Assembly (NCBI GenBank): GCA_012064415.1 | Contig: SSNU01000035.1 | Span: 123,779 to 187,778, forward strand | Length of the DNA: 64,000 nucleotides | From: Gyrodactylus bullatarudis | Taxonomy: Eukaryota > Platyhelminthes > Monogenea > Gyrodactylidea > Gyrodactylidae | Direction of reading: 5' to 3' | Shown here: piece after piece, positions 44,849 to 56,770 of the stretch | Layout: each line of letters starts with the position of its first letter | How positions within the stretch are numbered: position 1 is the first letter of the stretch | The notes under the pieces: model-generated | The model's database searches: none | What the model saw: only the letters and a program-made list of their open reading frames with translations | Told to the model about the DNA's origin: nothing | Position numbers and translations under genes: made by a program

Positions 44849-45054
44849 ATATATATATAAATGCTCAAGTCGGTGTAAGGTCTGAAGAGAGCCGACGAAA
44901 ATAAAAGCTTTTATTCACCTAACCTCTTTCGTCGTTCTAACTACCAGCATGACCATTAGTCAGCGCCCCCAAAATATTTTCGAGGAAATAAGTCAATTAA
45001 TGTCTCAAAATGATTTATGTTTATTCTATCTACTCTCACAATCAAATGGGTAAT
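44849..45054 (+). mobile_element. 5' end of a Penelope/LTR-type retroelement: promoter, hairpin, ORF start
   Basis: A TATATATATAAA promoter-like run (44849-44861) is followed by GTCGG (44869-44873) pairing with CCGAC (44892-44896), CTGAAGA in the loop (44882-44888), CGAAAA and AATAAA. The block matches the 3072-3120 terminus. About 45 nt on, an ATG at 44949 opens 35 codons (MTISQRPQNIFEEISQLMSQ) before a stop. This suggests the 5' terminal repeat and the start of an element ORF, the rest being lost. Confidence 0.5.
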
Positions 45055-45514
45055 CAGAGGGTTAATTTTAGCAATTTTTCTCATGATAGAAACTAGAAAA
45101 CTTTTCTCCTAATCATTTTCATCATAAGTGAAATAAGTCTTACAGATCAACTATTTCTATCAAAAACCTCTAAATCTTCGATGAATACTTGAAAGTTATA
45201 ATATCAAATTTGAGAAATAGATCTTTGACACTATCCTTGCTAAAAATATATTTAATCTATTAAAAGCCATTTTTACATATTTTTTAATAGTGTTTTTACA
45301 AGGAAAACTATAGAGCATTTACAACATTCAGGATATCTCTTGTTTTTGACTGATGTCTTCTTCCTATATTTGATGTCAATTCTGACTCCAATATTTCAGC
45401 TTCGTTTTTTTGAAGGTTTCTGCAACAAGTTTAGGCACAGATTATTTAGATATCTTAGAAATAGGATTTTTCAAACAGTATAGGACATATGAATTGTAAG
45501 CTGCTATATCCGAA

Positions 45515-45757
45515 ATGTTCCAAAAGAGAGCTAATGACCATCTTCTTATTCCTCGTTTACTTGACAAATGGCGTACAACTTTAAGAAAACCCTCATATTC
45601 ATATCATTTTCTTCTCGAATATTACAACTATCTAGAAATTAAATATTCCTTAAAGGATTGTGATAACCTTTTTGACTTGAGGTCTATTATGTGTCACCTA
45701 AGGTCTAAGCTTGACTACACAAAATCTCTTCTTTACTCTAATCTTCATTTGAATTAA
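45515..45757 (+). CDS. Unidentified 80-codon open frame
   Basis: Encodes RANDHLLIPRLLDKWRTTLR ... YNYLEIKYSLKDCDNLFDLR ... LRSKLDYTKSLLYSNLHLN and stops. The codon and residue mix looks more protein-like than the surrounding frames, and an AATAAA follows about 40 nt after the stop. I recognise no family. It may be a transposon fragment or a terminal exon. No confident acceptor was identified. Confidence 0.25.
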   Translation: MFQKRANDHLLIPRLLDKWRTTLRKPSYSYHFLLEYYNYLEIKYSLKDCDNLFDLRSIMCHLRSKLDYTKSLLYSNLHLN

Positions 45758-46202
45758 TAAGTCTTCTGATAATGAGACCCTCTATGTTCAATAAAATTTA
45801 ACCTTGTATCTGTGAGATAAACGTTTGAACTGAAGAATCAACTGATTCTTTTCCTAGTTCCCTTTTTGAACAGCTGATATTAAAAATGGTCGTTGAACCT
45901 GATTCTGCTGAAGTGCATTGGGTTGGCGTGCTGCCTGCACTAGCTTAAGGTGTTCAAGATCAGTTTGAACTTTATTAAAACCTCACATCACCTTGAATTT
46001 ATAATTATTGTTTTTTGTATCATATGATTTAATTTCAATATAATGTTTTCATCTCAAAAAAAAACTTGATCCAAAGTATCAAAACTAGAGTACAATTTTT
46101 AAAAATATCAGCATTACAGTAATAAACAGATACAGAGGATTTTATTTAGGTAAAAATCTATTCTTAGAACTGTCTGAGAACAAAAGTAGAAATTCCCAAA
46201 AA

Positions 46203-46292
46203 GTCGAGGGGTAAACACTTGAAAACGGGGGGGCAAATAACATTAACTTAATACTTAATATGTAAGTACTATACCCACTAAGCCATCCCGAC
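46203..46292 (-). mobile_element. tRNA-like SINE head, second family
   Basis: The minus strand starts GTCGGGATGGCTTAGTGG: a good A box (TGGCTTAGTGG). GTCGGG can pair with CTCGAC at the other end (one G-T pair). The B-box region (GTTTTCAAGT) is degenerate and the arms between do not fold as a tRNA. It is related in design, not in sequence, to the SINE pair near 26 kb. Confidence 0.45.
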
Positions 46293-46299
46293 TATTCTA

Positions 46300-49285
46300 T
46301 GTAAAATAAATTAGATATAAAAAACATGTAAAATATCCACCTCGTTTTCCAGAAATGTTGGAGTATTTTTAAATACATTTTCAAACTTATCTTTCTATGC
46401 TTAAAATGCTTCTATATGCGGTTAAATACACTAAGGAGTTGAGCAGTCCTGTTGATTCAACACCTAATAATAATTGAAAAATCTATCCCTAATGGCCACC
46501 CAAGTGCGTAATACATCACTAAAATTATAATGAAAATATAAAATTTTCGAGGAATTCATTGGCGCATCTAGTTTTCCGTGTAACTCATTTTTTTAAGAGG
46601 TAAAAATTTACAAGTGAGAAAAATTTAGTTTCTGTCAGGATCAGAGAGTTTAACTAGTGAAAATAAAGGGTTTGAATCATCATTCTGAACAGAGTCAGAA
46701 CCTCAGATTGTATTTCAGTCAAATCTAAAAATATAGCTGTAAATTTTTTCAGTTCATTTTGAGACTAGTTGTGTAAATCTTGTGAGTTTAAAACTAAATC
46801 CTTCTGTTTGGATTATAATGATACATCTAACGATTCAATTTTATCTCACCAACTAATTTTTAATAAAAGTTGGTGTAGATCTTCTTTCATAGTCTCTCTA
46901 TCGGTATTGAATCAAGATTTTAAACCAAGTAGTTCTTCAACTGTTCAGATTTTCTTATCAGATTTGAAATAACGTACCTTATTCAAAAGCTGATTGGCCG
47001 CTTCAGTCTTTAATGTACTGCTCACCTTTTTTTAACTGTTTTTCCAACATGAGAATTTACAAAGATCATTTTCTATCTGTAAGTTCAATCATTTCTACAG
47101 TGTCGATTGTGATCACAAAAATACAGTATTTAATTAAAAGTTAATTTTGTACATTCTGTCCATTTGAAATAATGAAATATGATAGCTAGACTTTTGCGTT
47201 ACGTTAGAATGATAAAAAAATAACAAATCAAACAACAAATGAAAATGATACGTGTTTTTGTGTCCAGAATTCGGAGAGTTTGAAACATAGATAGAGTTAT
47301 CGAGTAATTTGATAGTTGAATTTCGAATTATCTCTCATTATATCCAAAGGATTTGAGTTGACTCTGCAAACTTATCAAATTTTTCCATGTTAATTTAGAA
47401 ACAAGAATTTTTCCTTTTTCCAAATCAGTAAACATAGATCTAAAATTAGGTTTTAAAATAAGATATACTTCTCAAGATATTATCTTATGAAAAAATATTT
47501 ATTGTAATAAGTTTTTGTTTAAATTTTCATACAAAGTCAATCGCCTGAAAAACGTTTGGAGTCACCAAAGAAAGGATAAGAACTCTTATATTGACTCAAG
47601 AAAAAATAGGAGTTTTCACAAAGTTCTCAATTTTTCATCGATCATGATATTTTGGAATCCATTAGATCATAAGGCTCACTTTTACGATATGAACTAAAAA
47701 AAGTTGATTCTTAGAATCACAATAAGACAAGAAAACTGATTATCGCCATCTTTTGTCATCTTGGTGGGAATCTTGAGTCATCAAAATCTCATCGATTTTC
47801 AAGTAGAGAAAAAGATCAAAAAATCAATTTTCACACGATGATGGAGTGATTCTGAAAATCTGATTCAGCATGTTTGATTTCTTTTTCTAGTTTTTGATCC
47901 TAAAAATCAACTTGTGATCGTGATAAAAAATGGCCTAATTTTGGCCAGACTGAAATTTTTATGTAGCGTTTTTATAAATAAAAAAGAAAAGAGTCTGATA
48001 ACTCCGCGTAAGAAATTAATTGTCCATGAATAATTTATTTTTTGGCAGGTTTAAAGTTTTGAAATCATTTTTTCATTTGTTATTGAATTTGATGGACCAA
48101 TAAATTACAATAACTTTCGAAAAGAAGATGGCATTATTTGATTGATTTCGAAAAAATTTAAATGTAATTCAAGATATTCCCTACATTCCTTTAGATAACA
48201 ATTTTCCATTTGCAATAACAAAAGGAAGTTGATTCAAGTTGATGGAATATTTTCATTCTGGTATCAGTTTTCTTTACACACTCATTTATTGCTAAATTAA
48301 TAAATTGTAATAATAAAGTAGTCTGGATCATTTTCAGCCTTGAATTTGAATGTTGTTGACACAAGATTTCAAAATAACTCTACTGAAAAATTGAACTTTT
48401 ATCCAAATGCCCTAGATGAGATTCATTGAGTCAAATTTGATCAAGTGAAAAATGTTCAGGACCATTTGATGAAATTTCAGGACAGTTTTGGTTCAGCTTT
48501 ATTAGCAATTTTGTTTATCTTTTCACGGAAAGTTAATTTGCACAAGATTTTTTTGAATTTGAAAAATCTGAAAAAACAATGTCTTCTTTGTACTTATATC
48601 ATGTACCATTAACAGGTAAATTTCAAGCTTCCCATCATTCGAAGCTCCATGGTTCCTTAAAATTCTCCCATAAAAACAGATTGATCATATTGATCTTTAT
48701 TGAATGTAGAGGAAATTAACATTTTTATCGGGTAGCATAACCATTAGAGAAAGACAAATAAACACTTTTCTATATCATGCTTCAAATACTTTCTTTTTGC
48801 TCCGTAAATGCCGTATTCGAAAACCAAATTTAAATTATATATATATGCCATTTCCCCGAATTGACTGGATTTTCCCCTAGGTTTAATCAGAATAATTAAT
48901 TTAACGTGAAAATCTGATTCAAAAAAATCAAAGCTTGTCCAAAAATTCAAAATTTACCATCTCTCGTAGTAAAATGGTGGCGTGAATTTGAAAATTTGAC
49001 TTCTTCAATTGAAATTACATGCATATCAGGGTAATATTAAATTTTATTTTCCCCAAACAATGTTCCATGCCTTAAACAAAAATTGATTTTTAAACCGAAG
49101 AAGCACATTTTTGAAAATCAAAATGAAAAAATTTTCATGTTCTGATATATGAAAATTCCCATTTTCCCTAAAATCATCAAAATTTTCTAGGAACTTCCTT
49201 CAGCATGTGAAAAAGATTCAAATTTTTCTATAAGTCCTATTTTTATTCAAAATGTTGCAAAACCACGTTAAAAATCTTAATTTTG
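46300..49285. other. Gene-free spacer
   Basis: AT-rich with only short chance frames; nothing else recognised. Confidence 0.4.
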
Positions 49286-49446
49286 TCTTTTCTGGTAGTA
49301 ATATTCATTGAAAAAATCTTGGCGCGTATTCAAAAGTTTTCATTTTCAATCGTGATTTTGTATATCAGAAGAAACTCGAAAACATATGGTTTAATAGGAA
49401 AAAATGCCTAGTTTTCAATCATCTTCAAAATGAGATTAAAGCTGGG
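49286..49446 (+). repeat. ~160-bp duplicated segment, copy 1
   Basis: Near-identical to 51851-52010 in the same orientation (for example AAAAAATCTTGGCGCGTATT, TATATCAGAAGAAACTCGAA), with a handful of substitutions. Non-coding. Confidence 0.8.
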
Positions 49447-51381
49447 AAAATTTGAAAATTTTGGCCCACTCTAACGCATATCTAAAAGTAAAACTAAAAA
49501 CATGAGGTTCAATACTAATTTTTTTTCTTCTCCAATTTTCTATCATATGAAGGCATAAATTTGAAAAGTTAAAAATTTAGTATTGCCCTAATAATCATTA
49601 ATTCTAGTTCAATTTTCCCACTAAAAATAAATGAAATTTAATTAAACTGAAAAAGGCTATCGTTACACACTTCTCTCTATGAATGCATTACGATGGTCTA
49701 CAAATTCAAAAATCGACTTGCCTATCAGATTTTTCTTCCCAAAATCACTCATTTGGGAATACACACAGATATATCATTGATACTACAGCCTATTTGACTT
49801 TTTATTTTATTTCTCAATTATAAATTTCTTGTCGAAACAATCTGGTTGTACACTTCACCTGAACAACATCAACAAAAGCTCTAATCGAAAGTTTATGTTC
49901 TCCAGAATATACTGCTTCCACGTTATCTATGAGAAGAAGAAAAAGTTAATGAGGTTAAACACACAGAGGAGGGGAGGATTTATCTACAATTATAAACTCC
50001 ACTCCGTATATTATCGTTAAAGTATATTTATTGCTTCCATTGATATGAAAAATGTAATAACAAGTGAGATTCCTTTGTTATTAAAGAACCAAGGAGGATA
50101 TATAGGGTGTTGTTAATTAAAATCCAAGTACCTTTTTGGAAATGATACAATTATTTTTCGCTAATTGTTATAATAAAAAATTTCGGTATATTTTGGGTTA
50201 AAGATTTAGATTTATATAAAATCTCTGAATATAGCTGGGTTTTCAGTTAAAGAAGACCCGTGTTCCAATCCAGACTAAGAGTCATATGATATGCTCTAAT
50301 GAGAGTGAAACATGTCAGAATCTTCCATGAAATTATTGAAAAAAAATTTCAATTCTTCTTTATTGCATAGAAATACAATGCTGTAATTTGAAAATTCTAA
50401 AAGATCTTATCTCAAGAAATATTTCAAGATGTAATACATGAGCATGAAGAATCACCCGAATTACTCATTCATAATAATTCGAAAATGATGAACAAGGTTT
50501 TTGAATAAAGCGGGATTCTATTTTACCATAATTCAATTATAATAAAACAGTAAGCGGAATTTTATTTTACAAATTTCATTCAATAATTTTTGAGTTGGAA
50601 ACGATCAAATCTCAGAACCGAGGTCAAACCGGGTACTTTACTGTAGTAATTTCTTTTCTTTGAGTTGATCAAATTCTTACATACTGTCTTAAATGTGTTA
50701 TATAGTATGTGGGAGGTAAGATGAATGTTACCTTTGGTTAATGAAAAATTATTCAAAAAGATCCATTTCCCAATACATTATTCTTAGGTGACCACATCGA
50801 ATTCATTATAAATAATAATAATAATACATGAGTCATCCTCTTTTCCCATTGTATTTACTCTCTAAATGCAATACAATTCCCTAGTTGCAATAATAATAAT
50901 ATCCTTCTTGAACAAAATACTCGAGAGTAATGACATTTTACAAGTTTCTCTTCCAAATAAAAATGCTCTCTCTTTCGGTAGTGGTTTTTGCTGAGTAAAT
51001 GAGAAATCTAATTACACTTACTTTTTACACTTTACGCCTTCCTTCTGATTAATAATGAGATTTCTTTCAACTAATACATGTTACAGTATGGTTACCATGT
51101 TGTCAAAATCTATTGTCCACGAATTCTACTCTGGTATCGGTGTTGTAATTGATTTTAGGGGTAATAAGACACCTTCAATCCTCTCTGCCAACTCTTTTTT
51201 ATTTGCCCTACAGGAATATATTTTACTACTATACTCATTTTCATTCATAGTTTGTAAGATGACTAAGCAGAATAAAATTCATTAAGAAGCATGAGAAGAG
51301 GATACTCCGGACAAAAAAAATAAATGAGAATGTTAAAAAATTTACTCCATAATGACTATACACTTTAATTGAGTAAACATT

Positions 51382-51397
51382 CACACACACACACACA
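51382..51397. repeat. (CA)8 microsatellite
   Basis: Eight uninterrupted CA units. Confidence 0.9.
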
Positions 51398-51850
51398 TTT
51401 TCCCCCATTCACGTATGGCATATGTTTTTTTGCAATTTTTTGTGTGTGGAAGTACATTCATTTATATTTGAGTAAGTCGTCAAATTCCCAGCCAGGAGTG
51501 AATTAATAAATAATTATGTTTGATTCAATAATAATACAATAAAAAAATAAGACTCAGCCAATATGGAATGTGCGGAATGAGAACTCTTTCAATACATCCT
51601 TTTTTTTCCTCTGAGGCTATTCTTTCTAGAGGATTCTATTTTTCCATAGTTCTGGGATATTTAACTAATCTAAGTAAACCAATTGTTTTTCAATGAATCT
51701 AATCTGTGAGAGTAAACCAATTTATTAAGCATGGAGTCTATGAGAATTGGAAAGATTCGACAAGGCCAGTTATTTATGACTTTTACTGCTGATCAGTATT
51801 AATCTCCAAATTAATAGAAATTAACAAACTGCCCAAAGATCTCTGTCGTC

Positions 51851-52010
51851 CTTTCTCGTAGTAAAATTCATTGAAAAAATCTTGGCGCGTATTCAAAAGT
51901 TTTCATTTTCAATCGTGATTTTGTATATCAGAAGAAACTCGAAAACATATGGTTTAATAGGAAAAAATGCTTAGTTTTCGATTGTCTTCAAAATGAGATT
52001 AAGACTGGAC
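51851..52010 (+). repeat. ~160-bp duplicated segment, copy 2
   Basis: Second copy, 2.56 kb from the first. Flanking sequence is unrelated on both sides, so it is either an interspersed repeat or a small segmental duplication. A GTAGTAAAAT/GTAGTAATAT word marks the left boundary in both. Confidence 0.8.
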
Positions 52011-52680
52011 AAAGTTGGGAAATTTTGCTTTTCTCTAATTTTATTGAACGTCTGTTTATTATAATAATTATCAAGAATCAAGGCCATTACTCTCCTTTTA
52101 AGAAGGGATGAGATTGGATTTTCTTAAGGTTGCGAAATTTATTGTTTTCAATTTATTTATTCAAATTCTATTGAATGTACTCAAATAGATTGCTGATATA
52201 GATCAAAGTCTATCAGAGAAAATAAACGTTTCATATAAAAAGATCATAGAAGTATTGTGTAGTAATGATTCCCAAGGGTCCTCTTATTTTATTGTCCATA
52301 TTGAAATGAGTATACAGTAGTAGTCAGTGAACATTAGTTGTATTCGTAATGAAGATACATAAAGTTTGACCCTTTTTATCACAACTTGTATAGGGGAGGG
52401 GGAAAAGTTAAAGATAGAATGAGTGTGTAGAATCTACTCTAGATCAAGCTATGCAATACTGATGGAGTAACTTTTATTATTTCCATATGCTTAGAATGAT
52501 TCATGATTGTTTGTTTTTATATCCAATTTTATTAAAGAATGAGATAAGTTTTTCAATGTTCAGAAAGTTTCAATTATTTATTTATAAAGGAACTACTTTG
52601 AAGTAAAAACACATTTTTTAAATTTTAAATATTATTATTATTATTAAATATTAAAACAGTATTATTAATAAGAATTTAAT
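52011..52680. other. Gene-free spacer
   Basis: AT-rich with a short ATT repeat at 52631-52645. Nothing else seen. Confidence 0.4.
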
Positions 52681-52686
52681 ATATAT

Positions 52687-52759
52687 GTTACCGGTAATCT
52701 TTTTACTCTTGATAGTCTCAAGACTCCCTGGCAAATTAGTTAAACTTGTTACTAGTCGG
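52687..52759 (-). repeat. Diverged third copy of the palindromic unit
   Basis: Carries TTGATAGTCTCAAGACTCCC and AGTTAAACTTGTTACTAG, matching the units at 53329-53502 in inverse orientation with a small deletion. Confidence 0.55.
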
Positions 52760-53328
52760 AACTAAAACAGAAATAATTGAAGGTCTTTATTCAGCAAATA
52801 AACTGACTAGGGTCGATGAAAATTTCTTATCAATCGAGGAAGTTCCTGAACTTATTTATTCAGTACAAAGAATGAAAAGTCTCCATTCATTTGTAAATGA
52901 CCAAAAAAATGAGATACATTAAAATGTAAATGCAGAAAAGAAGGCCGTTTGTGCAATTCAAGGTGTCACAGTAGTCTTTCTTGTACGAATACTATGAATA
53001 GGAGAAAAACTCGAAGGATTATTTTGAAAAATTTACTAGATCCCAAAGATTTGGTAAAAGTTTAGATTATAAATGAAAGTTGATAAACTGATTAGTTAAT
53101 AAATTTCGTATGGATTGAAAATGAATATGAAGTTTGAGGTTATAATTCTAGATAATATCACACAGGTATAGTTTTCATTTCTACTGGTATCATCTATTGT
53201 AAAACTTTTAAGGTTCTATTAATGTGTAACACTTTGGAAAAGAGATTCTGAAAAAATCCTAGGGGTGTTATGAATAAACTGAGTGACTTTTCTTTCTAAA
53301 TTCTGAAAGTCAAAAAATTAGTTATTGT

Positions 53329-53502
53329 CAGTTAAACTTGTTACTAGTAACAAGATTCCCGGGATTCATGAGACTATCAGATAATTTTTAAACCGAGTAA
53401 AAAGATTAACTGAAATCCAGTTAAACTTGTTACTAGTAACAAGATTCCCGGGATTCTTGAGACTATCAGATAATCTTGAAACCGAGTAACAAGTTTAACT
53501 GG
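53329..53502. repeat. Two tandem ~85-bp palindromic units at the LINE end
   Basis: Unit 1 (53329-53412) and unit 2 (53417-53502) lie head to tail with four bases between. Unit 2 has perfect 18-bp terminal inverted repeats, CCAGTTAAACTTGTTACT and AGTAACAAGTTTAACTGG. Both contain the nested palindrome CTTGTTACTAGTAACAAG and a CCCGGG centre. Non-coding. They abut the place where LINE copy B is cut off. Confidence 0.75.
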
Positions 53503-53505
53503 CTT

Positions 53506-54669
53506 TCAACTGGGGTAAAGATCAGCCTTGTCTAAAAGTTGTTTATATGAGTAAGGGCCAAAGCATGAACGGAGGAATTGAAATTGAAGGTTCTCAGTTT
53601 TCTTAATTGTTCCGGCAGGGAGGTTGGAGAGAAGGGAGGCTCCATAGTCCAGATGGGGTAATATGCAATGCTTAAAAAGGAGTAACCGCAGACTGGGGGA
53701 GTGCACAAATTTTCTAAGAAAATAGGATTTGATTCTTAGCGTTTTAAGAATAGAAGTGGCATGAATCGAGGTGTCAAGTTTATTGGAGTAATTTAGTCCC
53801 AAGTCCTGAATTTGAGATACAATCAAGGGAATGAGGTCCGGCGTTAATGTGATAGTGGAATGTAGGCAGAGAAATTTCGTTTTAACACGATTCAATGATA
53901 AGCCGATTTTAGTCAGGGATGCGTCTAAGTGTCTAAGTTCATCATGAATAATATCTGTGCCGTGTTTGCATGGACATAGGATTTTTATATCATCGGCATA
54001 CTTGAAGTAAGTTATGTCAGTGGTAGACGGTTGTATCTGGGAGAAAACAAGAATGAAGAGAGTTGGGCCAATGGTCGATCCTTGTGGAACTCCTGAGCTG
54101 ATCCTGGTATGGGCTGAGCATAAGTTATTGAAAGACACGTATTGGGTTCTGTTTTCAAGAAATGCGAGAATAAGGTTGATTATGTAAGGATTGACATGAT
54201 GGTTGGTCAAGCTATCTTTTATGACACTGAGCGGAAGACGATCAAATGCTTTAGAGATGTCTACATAAATAACTACAGCAGGGATACGTTTGTATTCAAG
54301 TTCATTGGCCGTATCTATGAAAGAAACAATGTTTGTTGCAGTGCTGCGACCTGGAACAAATCCATGTTGTTGCGGATCAATGCTGGTAAGATTGATAGAC
54401 TTTAAATGTAAGTTGATGAAATTATCAATAATTGAAAGGAATATGGGAAGACTAGAGATTGGCCTTAAATCAGAGGGATTTATAGGCTTGGTACATTTAG
54501 GGATTGGAATAATTTTGATATTTAGCCAATCCGAAGGGATCGAGCTGGAGTAAATGATATTGTTGAGGTAATTTGAAAGATGAGAGAAAAAAATATAGGG
54601 GAGCGGAATAAGTAAGATATTAGAGATAAGTTTATCATCACAACGTTTTTTGCTTTTACTATCTAACAA
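53506..54669 (-). pseudogene. LINE reverse transcriptase domain (copy B)
   Basis: The frame contains the RT blocks in order: KIIPIPKCTKPINPSDLRPI, VIYVDISKAFDRLP (catalytic D), GVPQGSTIGPTLFILVFSQI, and FKYADDIKI with the catalytic YADD. The thumb region follows (QDLGLNYSNKL; LFKHCILPHLDYGASLL). These are the motifs of jockey/CR1-clade LINEs, which reverse-transcribe their RNA at a nicked target. The frame is uninterrupted for 387 codons, so the insertion is not ancient, but the C-terminus is missing and a stop separates it from the upstream linker. Confidence 0.85.
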
Positions 54670-54674
54670 AATGT

Positions 54675-55210
54675 TTATAATATAGACTCTATAATAATTT
54701 CAGGGGAGATAGCAGGAAAGGAGGAAGTTGCGACATCGACTTTCTCAACAGAGGAGGATTGAGCATAGACTGATGTGAAATATGTGTTAAGGTCATCCGC
54801 TGAGAGGTTAGATATGGAGTTTGTGGTCGTGGAAAGATGAGCAAGGTATTTTAGCTTACTCCATGCTCTCTTTGGGTTAGATTTTAATTCTCCAACGATG
54901 GACCTTTCAAATAGGACTTGCGAGGATAGAGATGATGCAAGGGAACTATTTTTCGACAATTTAGCAGATTTGTTTATCAAGGAACAAAATAGAGGGAAAT
55001 TAAAGTTAGGAAAAAATAGATTGTTCATATGAGAAATACATAGAGAAATAAAGCGGGAAATGTCTGTGACATAAAGGTCTATACTGGTATCATATGGATT
55101 AAAGTATGTTAGGGAAAAATTGAGAATTCTGTGGTCTGAGGAATTCACAGAGTAACAACACGAGTAGTAAATGCCTGGGATATTAGTAAAAAATAAGTCA
55201 AGGTTCACAC
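54675..55210 (-). pseudogene. LINE endonuclease end and linker (copy B)
   Basis: Begins with NLDLFFTNIPGIYYSCCYS and NSSDHRILNF, the last conserved (S-D-H) block of AP-like endonucleases, then a linker with NPKRAWSKLKYLAHLS. It stops just before the RT frame. The residues read upstream of 55210 in this frame come from antisense gag of the inserted LTR element and do not belong to the LINE. Confidence 0.75.
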
Positions 55211-55695
55211 AAGGCGATGTGTCGGAAGAAGAGTTCGTTAGAAAGGCCAGACATATGTGTGAATCAGCGAAAGACATATTAACTCAAGACAATATGACAG
55301 TGGCAGTCATATTAAACGGCCTGAATGATCGAAAAAAGGCTGAAAGCCTACTCCTAAATGCTAACGAGCCAGCCGTTACCAACATCAGAGAGCTGATTAA
55401 AACGAGGCAGACTCCAGTGGTCGCAAGAATCGGACATCCGAGCACCTCGTATCACAATTCTAAGTCTGATATATTTTGCAATTACTGCAACAAGCGCGGA
55501 CACACCGCTGACACGTGTTTCCTCAAAAGAAGGAACAGTGAAAAGTCAAAGCAAACCGCAAAAAGGTGCAGGGTTTGCAGGAGAGGCAATCATGCTGAAG
55601 ATCAGTGCCGGCTGTTGAGAAATATAATCAATGACCAAGAAAATGGCAGGCGACAGAGATCTCCCTCGGTTGATTTAGATAAGTCGGACACTTAA
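55211..55695 (+). pseudogene. Gag C-terminal part with two zinc knuckles
   Basis: Residues from QGDVSEEEFVRKARHMCES onward are gag-like. Two CCHC knuckles are present: CNYCNKRGHTADTC (perfect CX2CX4HX4C) and CRVCRRGNHAEDQC. They bind genomic RNA during packaging. The ATG-led frame starting at 55171 begins in LINE sequence, so its first 13 or so codons are not gag. The stop at 55693-55695 is followed by a frame change into protease. Confidence 0.8.
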
Positions 55696-55954
55696 ATTCG
55701 ATGAACTTCATTATCCTACATCTTATAAATGCATTCGCAAGTTTTTGAGTGTTGAGGGACATCCCGTTAAGTTTATTATTGAATCAGGAGCGGAAATCAG
55801 TACTATTACGTCAAAACTCCTACCAAAGCATCTAAAGCATAAAGTGAACAAAAACCACGAAACTTTTCTTTGTCTGTACAACAGTTCGCCCCTGAGTGTC
55901 CATGGCGCTGTCAAAGCTACCGTTTCCGGAAAGAAAACGAAGCACGCCAGCTGA
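55694..55954 (+). pseudogene. Retropepsin-like protease domain
   Basis: The frame reads KFDELHYPTSYKCIRKF then VKFIIESGAEISTITSK. This is the FxxDSGAxxSxI catalytic block with the aspartate replaced by glutamate. The domain ends with a +1 frameshift at about 55950, where RT-linked sequence continues in another frame. Inactive as it stands. Confidence 0.7.
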
Positions 55955-56770
55955 GTTATTTGTCGTGGACGATCGCCACGAGCCCCTCGCAGGGCTGGAT
56001 CTCATCAAGGACCTCAAGTTTGCAGCTTTCTGCCGTAGCGTACACATTGAGGATAGCGGCATAACAGTGGAGTTCAAACTAAAGAGCAATATTCCCCCCG
56101 GCCTCGTATATCCGGCTAGGAGACTTCTATTTAGCATGAAGGAAATGGTGGAGGAGGAGTTGAATTACCTATTATCCCAAGGTATCATTTTCAAGGTGGA
56201 CAAGCCCCTAGTTGCAACCCCTATAGTCCCAGTCCCTAAAAAGGACGGGTCAAGTCGTCCACTGCGCATCTGTGGAGACTACAGTTTGACTTTAAACAAA
56301 ATTGTCGACGTATCCGGCTACACAATGCCGACGGCGCAAGAGATACTATTTGAGCTGGCCGATAGCAAGGTTTACTCAGTCTTGGATCTCTCGGATGCTT
56401 ACCTGCAACTGAAACTCGCCCCCGAGAGCAAAAAATTCACAACCATATCTACACACATGGGGTATTTTGGCTACCATACCTTACAATTCGGCACCTCTTG
56501 CGCCCCGCAGATGTTTCAGGAAGTGATGGATAGGTGTCTGGTCAGAGACCCAGAAGTTAAAGCATCAGGTTACAAGGTTGCAGCGTACCAAGATGATATC
56601 ATCATCGGAACTCGGACACCCGAGGAGCATAAAAAGGCTTTGGAATTGGTCAAGAGGAAATTAAAAAACTTTAAGATAAACGACAGCAAATCCCAGATTG
56701 CTCAAAAAAGGGTAAACTACCTGGGGTACATTTTGGAAGACGGAAGTTTGAAAACGGACGAATCCCGAAG
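55950..56770 (+). pseudogene. Gypsy-type reverse transcriptase domain
   Basis: Contains PVPKKDGSSRPLRICGDY, SVLDLSDAYLQLKL (first catalytic D), LQFGTSCAPQMFQ and AAYQDDIIIGT (YxDD box, here YQDD), then RVNYLGYILEDG. These are the RT motifs of Ty3/Gypsy elements. After SLKTDESR the frame runs straight into integrase sequence, so RNase H and the N-terminal integrase half are deleted. Confidence 0.85.

Noticed and set aside
51382..51397. CA microsatellite as regulatory Z-DNA
   Set aside because: Too short and in gene-free spacer; recorded only as a repeat.
54142..54553. Two plus-strand 87-codon frames
   Set aside because: They are antisense shadows of the LINE reverse transcriptase.
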